Shown here piece after piece: positions 46,041 to 57,183 of a stretch of 64,000 nucleotides of DNA. Below the pieces are notes generated by a model. The model saw only the letters and a list, made by a program, of their open reading frames with translations. It did not search any database and was not told the origin of the DNA. Source of the stretch: Pithys albifrons albifrons. Lineage: Eukaryota; Chordata; Aves; Passeriformes; Thamnophilidae. The stretch lies in contig NC_092497.1 of the NCBI RefSeq assembly GCF_047495875.1, positions 57,218,977 to 57,282,976 of the forward strand, in the 5' to 3' direction. How positions within the stretch are numbered: position 1 is the first letter of the stretch; every line of letters begins with the position of its first letter. Both the position numbers and the translations under genes were made by a program.

Positions 46041-46322
46041 TCACAGAATCATAGAATGGATTGGGTTGGAAAAGACCTCTGAGATCATCAAGTCCAACAC
46101 TTGGTCCAACTCCAGTCCCTTTACCAGATCATGGCACTCGGTGCCACGGCCAGTCTCAGTTTAAAAACCTCCAGGGATGGGGAATCCACCCCCTCTCTGG
46201 GCAGCCCATTCCAACACCTGATTACTCTCTCTGGAAAGAATTTTCTTCTGCTCTCCAACTTCAATTTCCCCTGGCAGAGCTTGAGCCTGTGCCCCCTTGT
46301 CCTATTGCTGAGTGCCTGGGAT
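46041..46322 (-). mobile_element. CR1 3' end
   Basis: It begins ATCACAGAATCATAGAATGG (plus-strand reading). The full subfamily signature follows, including the TTGGTCCAACTCCAG and CTCTCTGGAAAGAATTTTCT blocks. It is truncated after TATTGCTGAGTGCCTGGG, the same point as the copy at 33.1 kb. Confidence 0.95.
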
Positions 46323-46686
46323 ATGATCAAGGGTATGTCTTCCTTGCTCTATGACTTCCCCTCATGTCCTTGCCATGGATGTGATAATGTAGTGACATTT
46401 AGTATGGCATTTCCTCTAATTCTCTAGCATATAAGGAGACCAAGAGATTGGTTCAAGCAAGGTTCATTATTTGACTCTATATGGACTTAAAGTATTTAGT
46501 CCCTCTTATGCAGTAATTCAGTGGGGTTAATTTATTTCAGTAGTGGTTGTTGTTGCTATTAACAGTTTCAGATCCTGCCCTGAGTTATCTTTTGTTTAAT
46601 AAGTGAGAGATTACAGCCGCAGTCAGCTGTCTTCCTTGGAGCAACCTTTTCTGTGTCAGTCTGCTGTTGATATACCAACAAAGAAC
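46323..46686. other. Spacer between two CR1 copies
   Basis: I see nothing recognisable in this stretch. Confidence 0.5.
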
Positions 46687-48380
46687 ATAGAATCATAGAA
46701 TCGATTGGGTTGGAAAAGACCTCCAAGATCATCGAGTCCAACGCTTGGTCCAACTCTAGTTCATTTACTAGATCATGGCACCCAGCGCCACGTCCAATCT
46801 GTGTTTAAAAATCTCTAGGGATGGTGAATCCACCACCTCTCCGGGCAGCCCATTCCAATGCCTGATTACTCTCTCTGTAAAAAATTCTTTTCTGCTCTCC
46901 AGCTTAAATTTCCCCTGGCAGAGCTTGAGCCCGTGCCCCCTTGTTCTATTGCTGAGTGCCTGGGAGAAGAGACCAGCCCCCACCTGGCTAGAACTTCCCT
47001 TCAGGGAGTTCTAGACAGTGATGAGGTCACCTCTGAGCCTCCTCTTCTCCAGGCTAAACAACCCCAGCTCTCTCAGCCTCTCCCCATAGGACTTGTGCTC
47101 CAGTCCCTTCACCAGCCTCGTTGCTCTTCTCTGGACCCGCTCCAGCACCTCAATATCCTTTCTGAACTGAAGGGCCCAGAACTGAACACAGTACTCAAGG
47201 TGTGGCCTCACCAATGCAGAGTACAGGGGGAGGATCACTTCCCTGGTCCTGCTGGTCACGCTATTTTTGATACAGGACAGGATCCCATTGGCCTTCTTGG
47301 CCACCTGGGCACACTGTTGACTCATGTTGAGCTTCCTGTCAATTAGTACTCCAAGGTCCCTTTCTGCCTGGCTGCTCTCCAGCCACTCTGTGCCCAGCCT
47401 GGAGCGCTGCAGGGGATTGTTGTGGCCAAAGTGCAGGACCCGGCACTTGGCCTTGTTGAACTTCATCCCATTGGAATCAGCCCATCTCTCAAGTCTATCC
47501 AGATCCCTCTGCAGAGCCCTCCTGCCTTCCAGCAGGTCGACACTCCCTCCCAACTTGGTGTCATCAGCAAATTTGCTGATGATGGACTCAATCCCCTCAT
47601 CTAAATCATCAATAAAGATGTTAAACAGGACTGGACCCAATACAGACCCCTGGGGAACACCACTGGTGACTGGCCACCAGCTGGATGCAGCTCCGTTCAC
47701 CAGCACTCTCTGGGCCCAACCCTCCAGCCAGCTCTTAATCCAGGAGAGGGTACACTTGTCCAGGCCATGGGCTACCAGCTTTTTCAGGAGTATATTATGG
47801 GAGACAGTGTCAAAGGCCTTGCTGAAGTCCAGATAGACCACATCCACAGCCTTCCCCTCATCCACCAGGTGGGTCACCTGATCGTAGAAAGAGATCAGGT
47901 TGGTCAGACAGGACCTGCCCCTCCTAAACCCATGCTGTCTGGGTCTAATCCCTTGTCCACCCTGAAGGTGCTGTGTGATTGCACTCAGGATGAACTGCTC
48001 CATAACTCTGCCAGGCACGGAGGTCAGGCTGACAGGCCTGTAGTTGCCAGGGTCCTGCTTGCAGCCCTTTTTGTGAATTGGGGTGACATTCGCCAACCTC
48101 CAATTATCTGGGACCTCCCCAGAGAGCCAGGACTGTTGGAAGATGATGGAGAGCGGTTTGGCAAGCTCTTCTGCCAGCTCCTTCATCACCCTGGGATGGA
48201 TCCCGTCTGGTCCCATAGACTTGTTAGGATCCAGCTGGCTCAGTAGGTCGGTCACTATTTCCTCCTGGAATACAGGAGGGGTATTGAGCTCCCTATTACT
48301 TCTATTGAAATTCTGATATTTAAGCCAAGGATTATAACTACATGTGGGTTGTGTTGTTGTATTTAAAAGACATCTCATAC
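46687..48380 (-). mobile_element. CR1 LINE, 1.7 kb copy with intact RT frame and 3' UTR
   Basis: The 3' tail is at the left (ATAGAATCATAGAATCG), followed by a 3' UTR of about 320 bp and then the ORF2 stop at 47011. The reverse-transcriptase region runs to about 48380, where the element is truncated at its 5' end. It is the best-preserved CR1 here and the parent-type sequence for the shorter copies at 48.4, 52.3 and 57.2 kb. The endonuclease is missing, so the copy cannot mobilise itself. Confidence 0.95.
47011..48378 (-). pseudogene. CR1 ORF2 reverse transcriptase, 5'-truncated but open to its natural stop
   Basis: The 455-codon frame is uninterrupted. The RT blocks appear in order with approximate residues. 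[10 protein letters not shown] is near 54-63, [14 protein letters not shown] near 92-105 and NYRPVSLTS near 112-120. [10 protein letters not shown] follows at about 148-157 and [13 protein letters not shown] (first catalytic Asp) at about 181-193. [20 protein letters not shown] is at about 240-259, FADDTKLGG (catalytic Asp pair) at about 270-278 and CRVLHFGHN at about 312-320. The thumb and C-terminal region ends LRGDLITV. The first 30 or so residues are poorly conserved and lie at the truncation. There is no endonuclease domain. An RT frame of this length without stops suggests a comparatively young insertion. Expression of a functional protein is unlikely. Confidence 0.9.
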
Positions 48381-48440
48381 ATTAGAGGTGTCTTTTAATA
48401 GGTTTTTGTGCAGATAAGGATGAAGGTGATTAATCTGAAG

Positions 48441-49108
48441 GGGTACTAATTGACAGGAAGCTCAACATGAGCCAACAGTGTGCTCAGGTGGCCAAGAAGG
48501 CCAATGGGATCCTGTCCTGTATCAAAAACAGCGTGGCCAGCAGGCCCAGGGCAGTGACCCTTCCCCTGGACTCTACCTTGGGGAGGCCACACCTTGAATA
48601 CTGTGTTCAGTTCTGGGCCCCTCAGTTCAGGAAAGAGATTGAGGGGCTGGAGCGGGTCCAGAGAAGAGCAACGAGGCTGGAGAAGGGACTGGAGCACAAG
48701 TGCTGTGGGGAGAGGCTGAGGGAGCTGGGGGTGTTTAGCCTGGAGAAGAGGAGGCTCAGAGGTGACCTCAGCACTGTCTAGAACTCCCTGAAGGGAAGTG
48801 CCAGCCAGGTGGGGGTTGGTCTCTTCTCCCAGGCACTCAGCAATAGGACAAGGGGCACGGGCTCAAGCTCTGCCAGGGGAAATTGAAGTTGGAGAGCAGA
48901 AAAAAATTCTTTGCAGAGAGAGTGCTCAGGCATTGGAATGGGCTGCCCAGAGAGGGGGTGTCTTCACCATCCCTAGAGATTTTTAACCTGAGATTGGCCG
49001 TGGCGCTGAGTGCCATGATCTGGTAAAGGGACTGGAGTTGGACCAAGGGTTGGACTGGATGATCTCAGAGGTCTTTTCCAACCCAATCCATTATGTGATT
49101 CTATGATT
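48441..49108 (+). mobile_element. CR1 3' end, plus strand, facing the minus-strand copy
   Basis: It starts in the ORF2 C-terminal region (GGTACTAATTGACAGGAAGC). It continues through the [14 protein letters not shown] part and the 3' UTR, and ends GTGATTCTATGATTC at about 49108. It is the same subfamily as 46687-48380 in opposite orientation, about 60 bp away, so the two form a long inverted repeat. Its own frame is open for about 100 codons to the stop. Confidence 0.95.
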
Positions 49109-52100
49109 CACTTAAAGTCCTGCTTCTCTTAGCATGCTCTGTCTTTTCATAATACCATAAATAAAATATTTCTCTGCATGTGTTTACATTTTGGGTTTTG
49201 CACACTGCCAAAGCAAGTTCCGTGGAAACAACAAATCCCATTAAAAGCAATTTTCTACATGTTTTGTACAATGGCAAGGAATTATCAATTTCCATTCTTT
49301 ATACCTACATAGGTTTATTATGCATAGGACAAAGAAATAAATCAGTAATAAAAACAAGATGTTGGGGCAGTGGTTTCTGTTTTAGTTTTTATATCTGGAC
49401 TTTTCTTGTTTATTTGAGAAACCGTATTTGAGAAAATATTACAGCTCTGTATACTGCTCTTGATTGTTTTACAGAGATCATCACCATAACTTTCATTGCA
49501 CTACCCATGGCACAAATCCTTTGCTTTAATTGACCAAATCAAGCCTGTCTGTTGTCTTCTAATAAATTTGACCATTTTGAGCTGTTTTCAAAAAAATAAA
49601 CCTACCTCTAAAATATGTATTGGTTCACCTGTAGGGCCAGAAGTGAAAAACAACCAGGAGTGTAAGTTGCTCATTCCACTGTGAAGTCTGTCTGAGCTGA
49701 GCTAATGTAGTGAGCTGGGCTTGCCTTGCTCAGCTCACCTACCAGATGTTCTGCAAGACATTCCCTTGTTCTAATTAAACATTAATGGCTCCTTGATCTA
49801 AATTGACCTTTTATATTTCTGCATAAAGCCTGGATAGGAGCTACTGGAAGACACAGAAATAACACACTCCATCTGTGAAGTACCCAGTGTGGAGATGTGC
49901 TAGTTGTAAAATGCTGTGAAACCATAAATCACTTCGGAACGAAAACTAAGTCGTGTATTCTAATCCTTTTTGCATGGCCCTCTGGCAGACATGTTGTGGC
50001 TACAGGGCAGAGATTGTAGCCACATGTCAAATTTTCTCATTTTTCTGTTCAGTTAGGAGTTTCTTGTCTGGAAAAGTAACACACTGGCAAGAGGACACTG
50101 TCCCAAACTTTGCCTCTTGGCAGTAGAGTTTGAAGCTGCGAACATCAATGGCAAGTGATTTACTCTTGTGCCATAGGCAGGCTGAGTTATTTTCATAACT
50201 CATTTTGCTATAACAAAAGCCAGAGGCGTCTGAATGTGACTGTGGAAAGGCCCTTGAGATAAATTTCTAACTCAAGAATTAGATATGCACAGGCCACTGA
50301 GACCTCTTTGAGATCTGAAGGCAGAGTAAACTGAGTATGCTCCTTGAAATGGAAATGTTAAAGTTACTGCAGGACAGTGGAGTGGAATGAAGAATTTTGA
50401 AGAGTAATTATTTGTTCTCTGAAGCCTGTAGCTGAGCTTTGGCACACTTTTATTTGATCAGCTCTCATGCCACCCAAGCAGTATAGAATCGGTGACAGTC
50501 AATGACTGAGGGATACCCTGTTGCAGGGTGAGGGAGGAGATTTTCATGTCAGGATTTTATGAAAAGCTCTGTTATCATTGCATTGACAGAGCTGCAGAAG
50601 GCTTTGGTCATTGAGCATGCACATATATAAAGTTACAGGGATGGAAGGAGGTGAATGTGTGTTTCTTTTTCAGTGTCTCTGTGAGGAGCAGTTGGACACA
50701 CCATGACTAAAATTTTTAGATGATACAAAGTCAAGATTTACTTTGAGATTCTTGCTTGAAATACAGAGATAAAAAATAGAACAGTAGAGACAGAAGTCTT
50801 GGCATGTGCCTCATGTTTGTTCTCAGGTGGTGGTGTGTACTGCTCCACCCTTACAAATATAAGGGGGCATCTTATATTTGCACTTACAAGTGCATCTTGT
50901 GTGCCCTGAGGTTCCTTTTAAAGAAGTGTATCAGAGTTATGGCAAGTTTTGTTTTCAACAAAAAACCTGCGTTTGTGTTTCAAGGATCCCTGTTACAAGA
51001 GTTAATTGCATGTGGGTATTATGCAGACCTTGATCTTCAGAGAGTAGGGAAGACCTACTGAGCATCTTTCTTCTTACAACTTTCCAAAAGTGAACATATC
51101 GATACAAGTGCCTAGGTACAGTTTGTAGATACCTTACACTGTAGCTGTTTTGGAAAGAGTAATAAAGTTGTGTCTCTTCCTGATGTTCATTTTTGTAGTT
51201 AATCCCCGATTTTTGTGGAGATTGTTGCCCATGCAGATCTTCTGTCCAGAATGATAATTAAAGGGATGCATCGACTTAGAAAAATAGGATATGTTTCAGG
51301 CCTGTAAGGGGTAAAGGTTTGTGTAGCTGAGACAAACAGAACCACTGATTGAGATCACAGCTGTGCTGCTGCTTTTCCCCCCACTGTGATTTCTTGGAGA
51401 GATTGATGCTGGTGGTCATTCCAGAAGTTCATGCACTGTAGTCCCCTCCCCCAGTGCTACAAACATTTTTTTGTAAAGATATTTGTGTGAATAAATAATC
51501 TCTGAAAAAAGGAAGCTGTGTTAGCATTCTGCTATTTGCTTCTTCTGTGAAAGCCTTCTAGGACTACCCAGTCCATATGTTTGAAGTGGGACTGGAGCCA
51601 AATAAGAGCCAGATTTCCATGGATTTAGTAGTAGAACCACATGCAGTAATTAAAATACTTTGCTGTATGTAATTTATGTGTATTTATATTATATTTATTA
51701 TATACAACTGTGTATTATTTGTGTGTGTTTATGTATTTATGTATATTTATAATATACAGCTAGATATTATTTACATGTGTTCCCATGGTATGAGCAAGTT
51801 TAGGAACCAGTGCTATAAAGAGCTGCTGCAGGAGAATACTTTCACTCCTTTTTGTCACTAGTGTTGGATATGATAAGAACTGTAGCTCTGCTTGGGCCAC
51901 ATATCACTGTAGAAAATATCTATCCTTCAGTTGGAGATGTATGTATGTGAAAGAAAACACAATGGTCTCCAAAATTCAGAACATTTTCTAACTGAATTTT
52001 GTATTTGTTATCCCTTATGTTCCATTAATACTATATTTTTATGTGTAAACAAATAATCATTAATTATTTTATTATTACTATTTTCAGCAATATTCTCTAA

Positions 52101-52207
52101 CCATGTGGTAAATGTTCTTCACTGCATAAGCTAGTTAGGCTTAGGCAGTTAGTGACTTAAAGGGCCTATTCCCAGATTCGGTAAGGATGGGATATATTAC
52201 AGAAATT
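49109..52207. other. Unassigned AT-rich non-coding DNA
   Basis: I recognise no gene or transposon. At about 51668-51785 an AT-rich block contains two related copies of about 50 bp of a GTGTATTTATATTATATTTA-like segment. Confidence 0.4.
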
Positions 52208-53465
52208 TGTAGGATTGTTGAATGGTTTCTGTTGGAGGGGACTTTAAGATCATCTCATTAGAAGTCCTGTGTCATGGGCAGTGACATTTGCCTGGATAGA
52301 CTTGAGCGATGGGCTGATTCCAATGGGATGAAGTTCAACAAGGCCAAGTGCCGGGTCCTGCACTTTGGCCACAACAACCCCCTGCAGCGCTCCAGGCTGG
52401 GCACAGAGTGGCTGGAGAGCAGCCAGGCAGAAAGGGACCTGGGGGTACTAATTGACAGGAAGCTCAACATGAGCCAAGAGTGTGCCCAGGTGGCCAAGAA
52501 GGCCAATGGGATCCTGTCCTGTATCAAAAATAGCGTGGCCAGCAGGCCCAGGGCAGTGATCCTTCCCCTGGACTCTGCGTTGGTGAGGACACACCTTGAA
52601 TACTGTGTTCAGTTCTGGGCCCTTCAGTTCAGAAAGGATATTGAGGTGCTGGAGCGAGTCCAGAGAAGAGCAACGAGGCTGGTGAAGGGACTGGAGCACA
52701 AGTCCTATGGGGAGAGGCTGAGAGAGCTGGGGTTGTTTAGCCTGGAGAAGAGGAGGCTCAGAGGTGACCTCATCACTGTCTAGAACTACCTGAAGGGAAG
52801 TTCTAGCCAGGTGGGGGCTGGTCTCTTCTCCCAGGCACTCAGCAATAGGACAAGGGGGCACAGGCTTAAGCTCTGCCAGGGGAAATTTAAGTTGGAGATC
52901 AGAAAAAAATTCTTTGCAGAGAGAGTGCTCAGGCATTGGAATGGGCTGCCCAGAGAGGTGGTGGATTCACCATCCCTAGAGATTTTTAAACGCAGACTGG
53001 ATGTGGCACTGAGTGCCATGATCTAGTAAAGGGACTAGAGTTGGACCAAGAGTTGGACTCGATGATCTTGGATGTCTTTTCCAACCCAATCGATTCTATG
53101 ATTCTATGATTCTATGATTTTCTTACTAGGATGGCTTGCTCAGAGCCCCATGAGCACTTCCAGGGATGGGACATCCACAACTTTCTGGACAACCTATTCC
53201 AGTGCGTCACCACTGTTGCTGTAAAGAATTTCTTCTTTATATCATATCTAATCTTACTCTCAGTTCACAGTCATTTCCCCTGGTACTGTCAGTACATACC
53301 CTTCTAAAAGGTTCCAGTACAGCTTTCTTGTAAAACCCCACTAGGCTCTGGAAGATGCTATAAAGTTTCCCTGGAATGTTCTCTTCTCTCCAGACTGAAC
53401 AGCGCTGACTTCCTCAGCCTGTCTTCAGAGGAGACGTGCTCCAGCCCTCTGAACATCTCCTTGAG
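52208..53465 (-). mobile_element. Old CR1 (host element), split by a younger plus-strand CR1
   Basis: The left piece (52208-52290) is a 3' end: TTGTTGAATGGTTTCTGTTGG, then GGGGACTTTAAGATCATCT and TGTCATGGGCAGTGACA. The right piece (53120-53465) resumes with GGCTTGCTCAGAGCCCC, GGGACATCCACAACTT, GTAAAGAATTTCTTC and TTCTCTTCTCTCCAGACTGA. These are consecutive blocks of one minus-strand CR1, interrupted by the plus-strand insertion 52291-53119. Confidence 0.85.
52291..53119 (+). mobile_element. CR1 3' end, plus strand, nested in an older minus-strand CR1
   Basis: The copy starts at CTGGATAGACTTGAGCGATGG in ORF2 ([16 protein letters not shown]). It keeps an open frame of about 160 codons to the ORF2 stop at 52783, then the 3' UTR, and ends with a triple ATTCTATG tail (about 53091-53119). 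It is very similar to the minus-strand copy at 46.7-48.4 kb. The intact tail and open frame mark a young insertion. Confidence 0.95.
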
Positions 53466-53665
53466 TAGAGGAAGAGATGTGTGGAAGAGATGCCAGGAAG
53501 TAGATTGACATATCCCTTAATAAGAGGGGCACTCCAGAAGATGCTGTTGTGATTCCTTGAGCTATTCTTTTCATGAGGTTCTTGGAAAATTGTGAAGTCT
53601 TAGTATTACAGTCCTAAAAATTAGGCATGAGAAGAAACCAACAGATGTTTCGTGCAACGGTTGAG
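53466..53665. other. Spacer between CR1 and LTR
   Basis: I see nothing recognisable in this stretch. Confidence 0.5.
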
Positions 53666-54095
53666 TGGGGGTCTCCAGGTCCAGGGCTTAGCCCATTACC
53701 TAGAGGGGTGTGCTCCCCCCCCGCCCCCAACCATGTAGCCCCAGGGAGCCCACAAGGACCACACAGGGACCACAGGAGAGGGACCAGAGAGAACGAGCTT
53801 TATTGGGATATATATACAGAAGGGGGTATTTATGGGTTTAAGCAGGATCAGGATATGACCGATAGGAATCCCAAGGGACTTTGGGCTTTTCACCAGTAGA
53901 ATTCAAGGGTTAAGAACCAATAGAAAGGGTTAGATATAGGCCAATGAGAAAACTTTCTGAGCCTTCATCAAGGACATTGCAGACATTCCAAAGTGGGAGA
54001 TAAGGGTAACTCAGGGGATTCTGTGAAGAAGAAGGGTGATTTGACAAAAAAGAACAATAGACTCCATTTTGTACATTTGTACATTTAAACAACAT
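53666..54095 (-). mobile_element. Solo LTR, ERV1 (gammaretrovirus)-like
   Basis: On the minus strand it starts near TGTTGTTTAAATGTAC (right end) and contains a CAAT-like CCAATGAG near 53940. CCAATAAAGC (53799-53804) lies in the expected position for the R-region polyadenylation signal. A CTCTCTGGTCCC-type U5 follows and ends near GGAGACCCCCA. The AATAAAG and short U5 layout is gammaretrovirus-like. No gag or pol adjoins. A TSD could not be confirmed, so the ends are approximate. It is unrelated in sequence to the 43.15 kb LTR. Confidence 0.65.
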
Positions 54096-55389
54096 TAAAC
54101 CCCTCAGTTTTTAAGGCATTCTTCATTTTCTTCATTTTCTTCACCAGTCCACTTCTGACAGGGCTTTTCCCACTCCAGATACTGTAAATCAAATGCCACA
54201 GTTTCTGCCAAAATGAAGTCAACATTATTGTTCTACATACGATTGCATCGTTATTTGCAGTCTCATCCTATGCTGATATTCTAAGCCTTTCCTTGTCTAA
54301 AGTCATATAAAAATAACATGGCTGCTTACTGTGTTGGGGTTTTTCCCCCCTTTTGGTCCTGCACTTCATTCACCTCAAAGGAAGACTCTAAGGTTGAAAA
54401 ATGTAATTTGGCATTTTTGATCCTTCCTCCCATCCCCACCTCTTCTTGATACTTGTATCTAGCCCAAATTGGTTGTGTTTCTCTACAGATTGCAAAGGGG
54501 TATTGTACATATAAACCCTGACAGTATCAATATTTCATACTGAATTAGTTACTGTGGAAGAAATGGACATTGTAACCTTTTCTTTTACATAGTTTTTAAA
54601 GCGGTCAAGTAAGTTAACTAGAGATGAAGTTGTGGAATTGGCCCAGAGAAATAGAATCTTTCACATGAGATTCTGGGTGGAAAAAGCTGAGTCAGTCACT
54701 TAGCTGCAAAATCAAGGCATCCAAGGTGATGGGTTTATTGGATCCATTTATTATTATATCCTCTGAGGGGGTGTATGTAATTTACTAGACATGCAGGTAC
54801 TGTTTGATCCTCCCCTTCCCGAAACAGAAAGAAGATTGTGAAAAAGGTATTTTGGATAAATGCCACTTCAAAAGCTCAATGTGTCATCTAGCAATTTAAG
54901 ATTGAGTGTATTTTCGTTTTTCTTCTTTGTAACTACATTTTTAACTTTGTAGTCAAAAGATTAGTACATATTTGCCTTCAGGCTGACATATTTTTGTGGG
55001 TTTTTTGGTGGTGATTTTTTCCCCCAGGATCTCTCTGTCTCCTTATTTACACGTCCACAAAGGTGAGTGCTGACAGTGCCCATTAGGGACCTAATATTGG
55101 TCTCAACCAAAAAATCAACCAAAAAAGCCCTTTTATGGCCTTCTACATTGCCATAGTTAGAGGGAACTTAACTGAGTTGTAGGTATGGCTTTGTCATAAA
55201 GGCAAGTCTGCAACTGGTTTTTACTTCTCAAACTTCTCTTTTTCCTGAAGTGTGCATAGCATTATATGTGGATGAAGCAGCAGATACTGGTGAGGAGAGC
55301 AATGCACTTTGTTCCTTAGATCCATGGTTTTGAAAGCAGGTGTGTGTGCAGAAAGTTTGCTATGAACAGCAGTATCTGAGTGAAGGAGT
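54096..55389. other. Unassigned non-coding DNA
   Basis: I see no gene or known repeat in this stretch. Confidence 0.45.
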
Positions 55390-55462
55390 GGTCCTGTGGT
55401 GTACAGGAGAGCACTCTGGACTCTGAATCCCACGGACCTGAATTCGAGTCTCAGTGGGACCG
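55390..55462 (+). pseudogene. tRNA-Gln (CTG)-like sequence, decayed
   Basis: It has 73 bases with a tRNA layout. The acceptor strand GGTCCTG pairs with TGGGACC at the 3' side, two of the pairs being G-T. A D-arm region GTGGTGTACAGG follows, then an anticodon loop CTCTGAA with anticodon CTG inside CTGGA...TCCCA, and a T-loop TTCGAGT. Two of the five anticodon-stem pairs and one T-stem pair are broken, and the B-box departs from consensus. It is therefore unlikely to be a working tRNA. It is a pseudogene or SINE head. Confidence 0.7.
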
Positions 55463-55484
55463 TCCCCTGGCTGTTCAATCCCTC

Positions 55485-55560
55485 CCTGCCATCCCATCCC
55501 GTCAGATCTGAGATGCTCAGCAGGGTCAGCCCCGGTCAGTACCAGGGACTGTGACAGTCC
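55485..55560 (+). pseudogene. 5S rRNA-like fragment
   Basis: The sequence CCCGTCAGATCT, then CTCAGCAGGGTCAGCCC and GGTCAGTACCAGG tracks the vertebrate 5S rRNA internal control region: the GTCTGATCT, AAGCAGGGTCGGGCC (A-box/IE) and GGTTAGTACTTGG (C-box) blocks. They have the right order and spacing, with scattered substitutions and one small gap. The 5' third of 5S is absent and the 3' end degrades. It directly follows the tRNA-Gln-like unit. Confidence 0.7.
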
Positions 55561-57183
55561 CAAGGACTTCCCTGTCACTGTCCAAGCTCGCTTGGCCGTG
55601 GCAGATGGACCTTGGGACTGAAACAGTGGGGCCAGTTCTGTGCACGCTGAGCCTCACCTAAAACATCCACTGCGCAGGCTGGAAGGGCATGTGGGGAGAG
55701 CCCTGCCCAAATCTGCGTTCCCGAAGTCTGGCCATACAATGTGAGTGAAGCATCTGAAGGAGTTTCCACTTGTGTTTGGAAAGAGGATCACAAAGCAAGC
55801 CCTTTTTTTTTAAATAAAAAAATGCAAAATCTGATCTGTAAGATTTGTCATGTTGAGTGATATCTCTCTGTGGAAGTGGCTGGCCCAGCAGTGTCTAAAT
55901 CTACGATCTCATGATCAGAATTTTCAGTCTAACTGTGGAACTTCTTCCCAAGGGTTTGATTGGTGTTAAAATTGAAACAGTGACATTGATTAAACAACCT
56001 GTTAACAGCAGCCCTTCTTGATACTCCATACTGGGGGAATCCTGAATAACTGTGTGCCAGGAATCCCTGTCTATTGGTAAGAAGCAGACACCAGCCTCCT
56101 GCATTGGAGAAAGAAATAGATATTTTGTCTTGGCAGGCTGCAGTCTAAACAGAGCTGTGCACATTTTAATCAGCGGTCTGTGCTCGATACTGAGTGACAG
56201 TGTTCGTAAGGAGGTCGGGCTGCTGCCTGTGCAGTTCAGCGTGGTGTGCTAAGTTATTTTCCCAGAGATACAGAGTATGAACTGCTTGTCTCAGCAGTGA
56301 TGTTAAAGAACTTGGGTAATGAATCATTCTGTCAACTGTTTATTTATTTGGAATGAGTTTTATGATGATGTTCATAGACTTCTAAGTATCATAGAAATTA
56401 GTGAAAGCACCACAGCATTACTCATGCAAAATTTGACATTGATACATTGACAACGACATTTGGGGTTTGATTGATTTTTGGGTTCTTTCTGTTGTGGGTT
56501 TCTTTTTTTTTTCTTTTTTAATATCTAGCAGTTGTGGGTAGAGGAATAGAGAATAGGTATTGGAATAGAAACTGTCAAAGGTTGCTCAATAATCTGATCT
56601 TTAAAGGAAGAATTACATTCATTTCAAGATTGTAACTTGCAGCTTTGATCCAAACCCGATAGATTGCTTCTGTTGTTCTTGAGAAGTAGTACACATCTAA
56701 AAGAAATATTAAATGCTGGATTGTTTGCATCATTGTTCTCTAACTTGTATCATATTTTCATTAAAGCAGTGAAACTGATTTCAAAATAACCTTATCATAG
56801 TTAACTCAGATCTACAGACAGCAATTTTCTCGCCAAATACCCTGAAGAACCCCAAACTTCTTAGATCTGAAAAACAAAGCTGATATGTCCTTTTTTTCCC
56901 TCCATTCCTCACAATTCCATCTCGAAGTTCTGTGTAGTTCTGATTGGGTTGTTTGTCATGTGGTTATTCTTTACTTTTGTGAAACAGAATAAACCCCAGC
57001 TGAGCTGTTTGTGTGCAGAGTGAAGAGATAATATTACAGTTTTCTGGAAAACAGACAAACACCTGCTATTCAGCTATCTGTTGGCCATGTCATGTCACTG
57101 CTGGTAATATTTACTGAAGCTTTGTCCTTCGTAGATGATACTGTCTGATAATTAAAGTTGAAAGAGACATGACATAATTATAA
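55561..57183. other. Unassigned non-coding DNA
   Basis: The left part (to about 55800) may be the tail of the composite SINE. Otherwise I see no gene or element. Confidence 0.4.

Larger units (their letters stand above)
55390..55560 (+). mobile_element. Candidate composite SINE: tRNA-Gln-like head fused to 5S-rRNA-like body
   Basis: A tRNA-Gln(CTG)-like unit (55390-55462) is followed after about 20 bp by about 75 bp that align with the middle of vertebrate 5S rRNA (55485-55560), both on the plus strand. Two unrelated Pol III genes joined head-to-tail in this way suggest a composite SINE or a template-switch retrocopy. The sequence downstream (to about 55800, ending in a T9/A-rich stretch) could be its tail but is not recognisable. 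I do not know this combination as a named avian family. Confidence 0.55.

Noticed and set aside
55390..55462. Functional tRNA-Gln gene
   Set aside because: Mismatches in the anticodon and T stems and a degraded B-box, with 5S-like sequence directly downstream instead of a T-run terminator, make a working tRNA unlikely.
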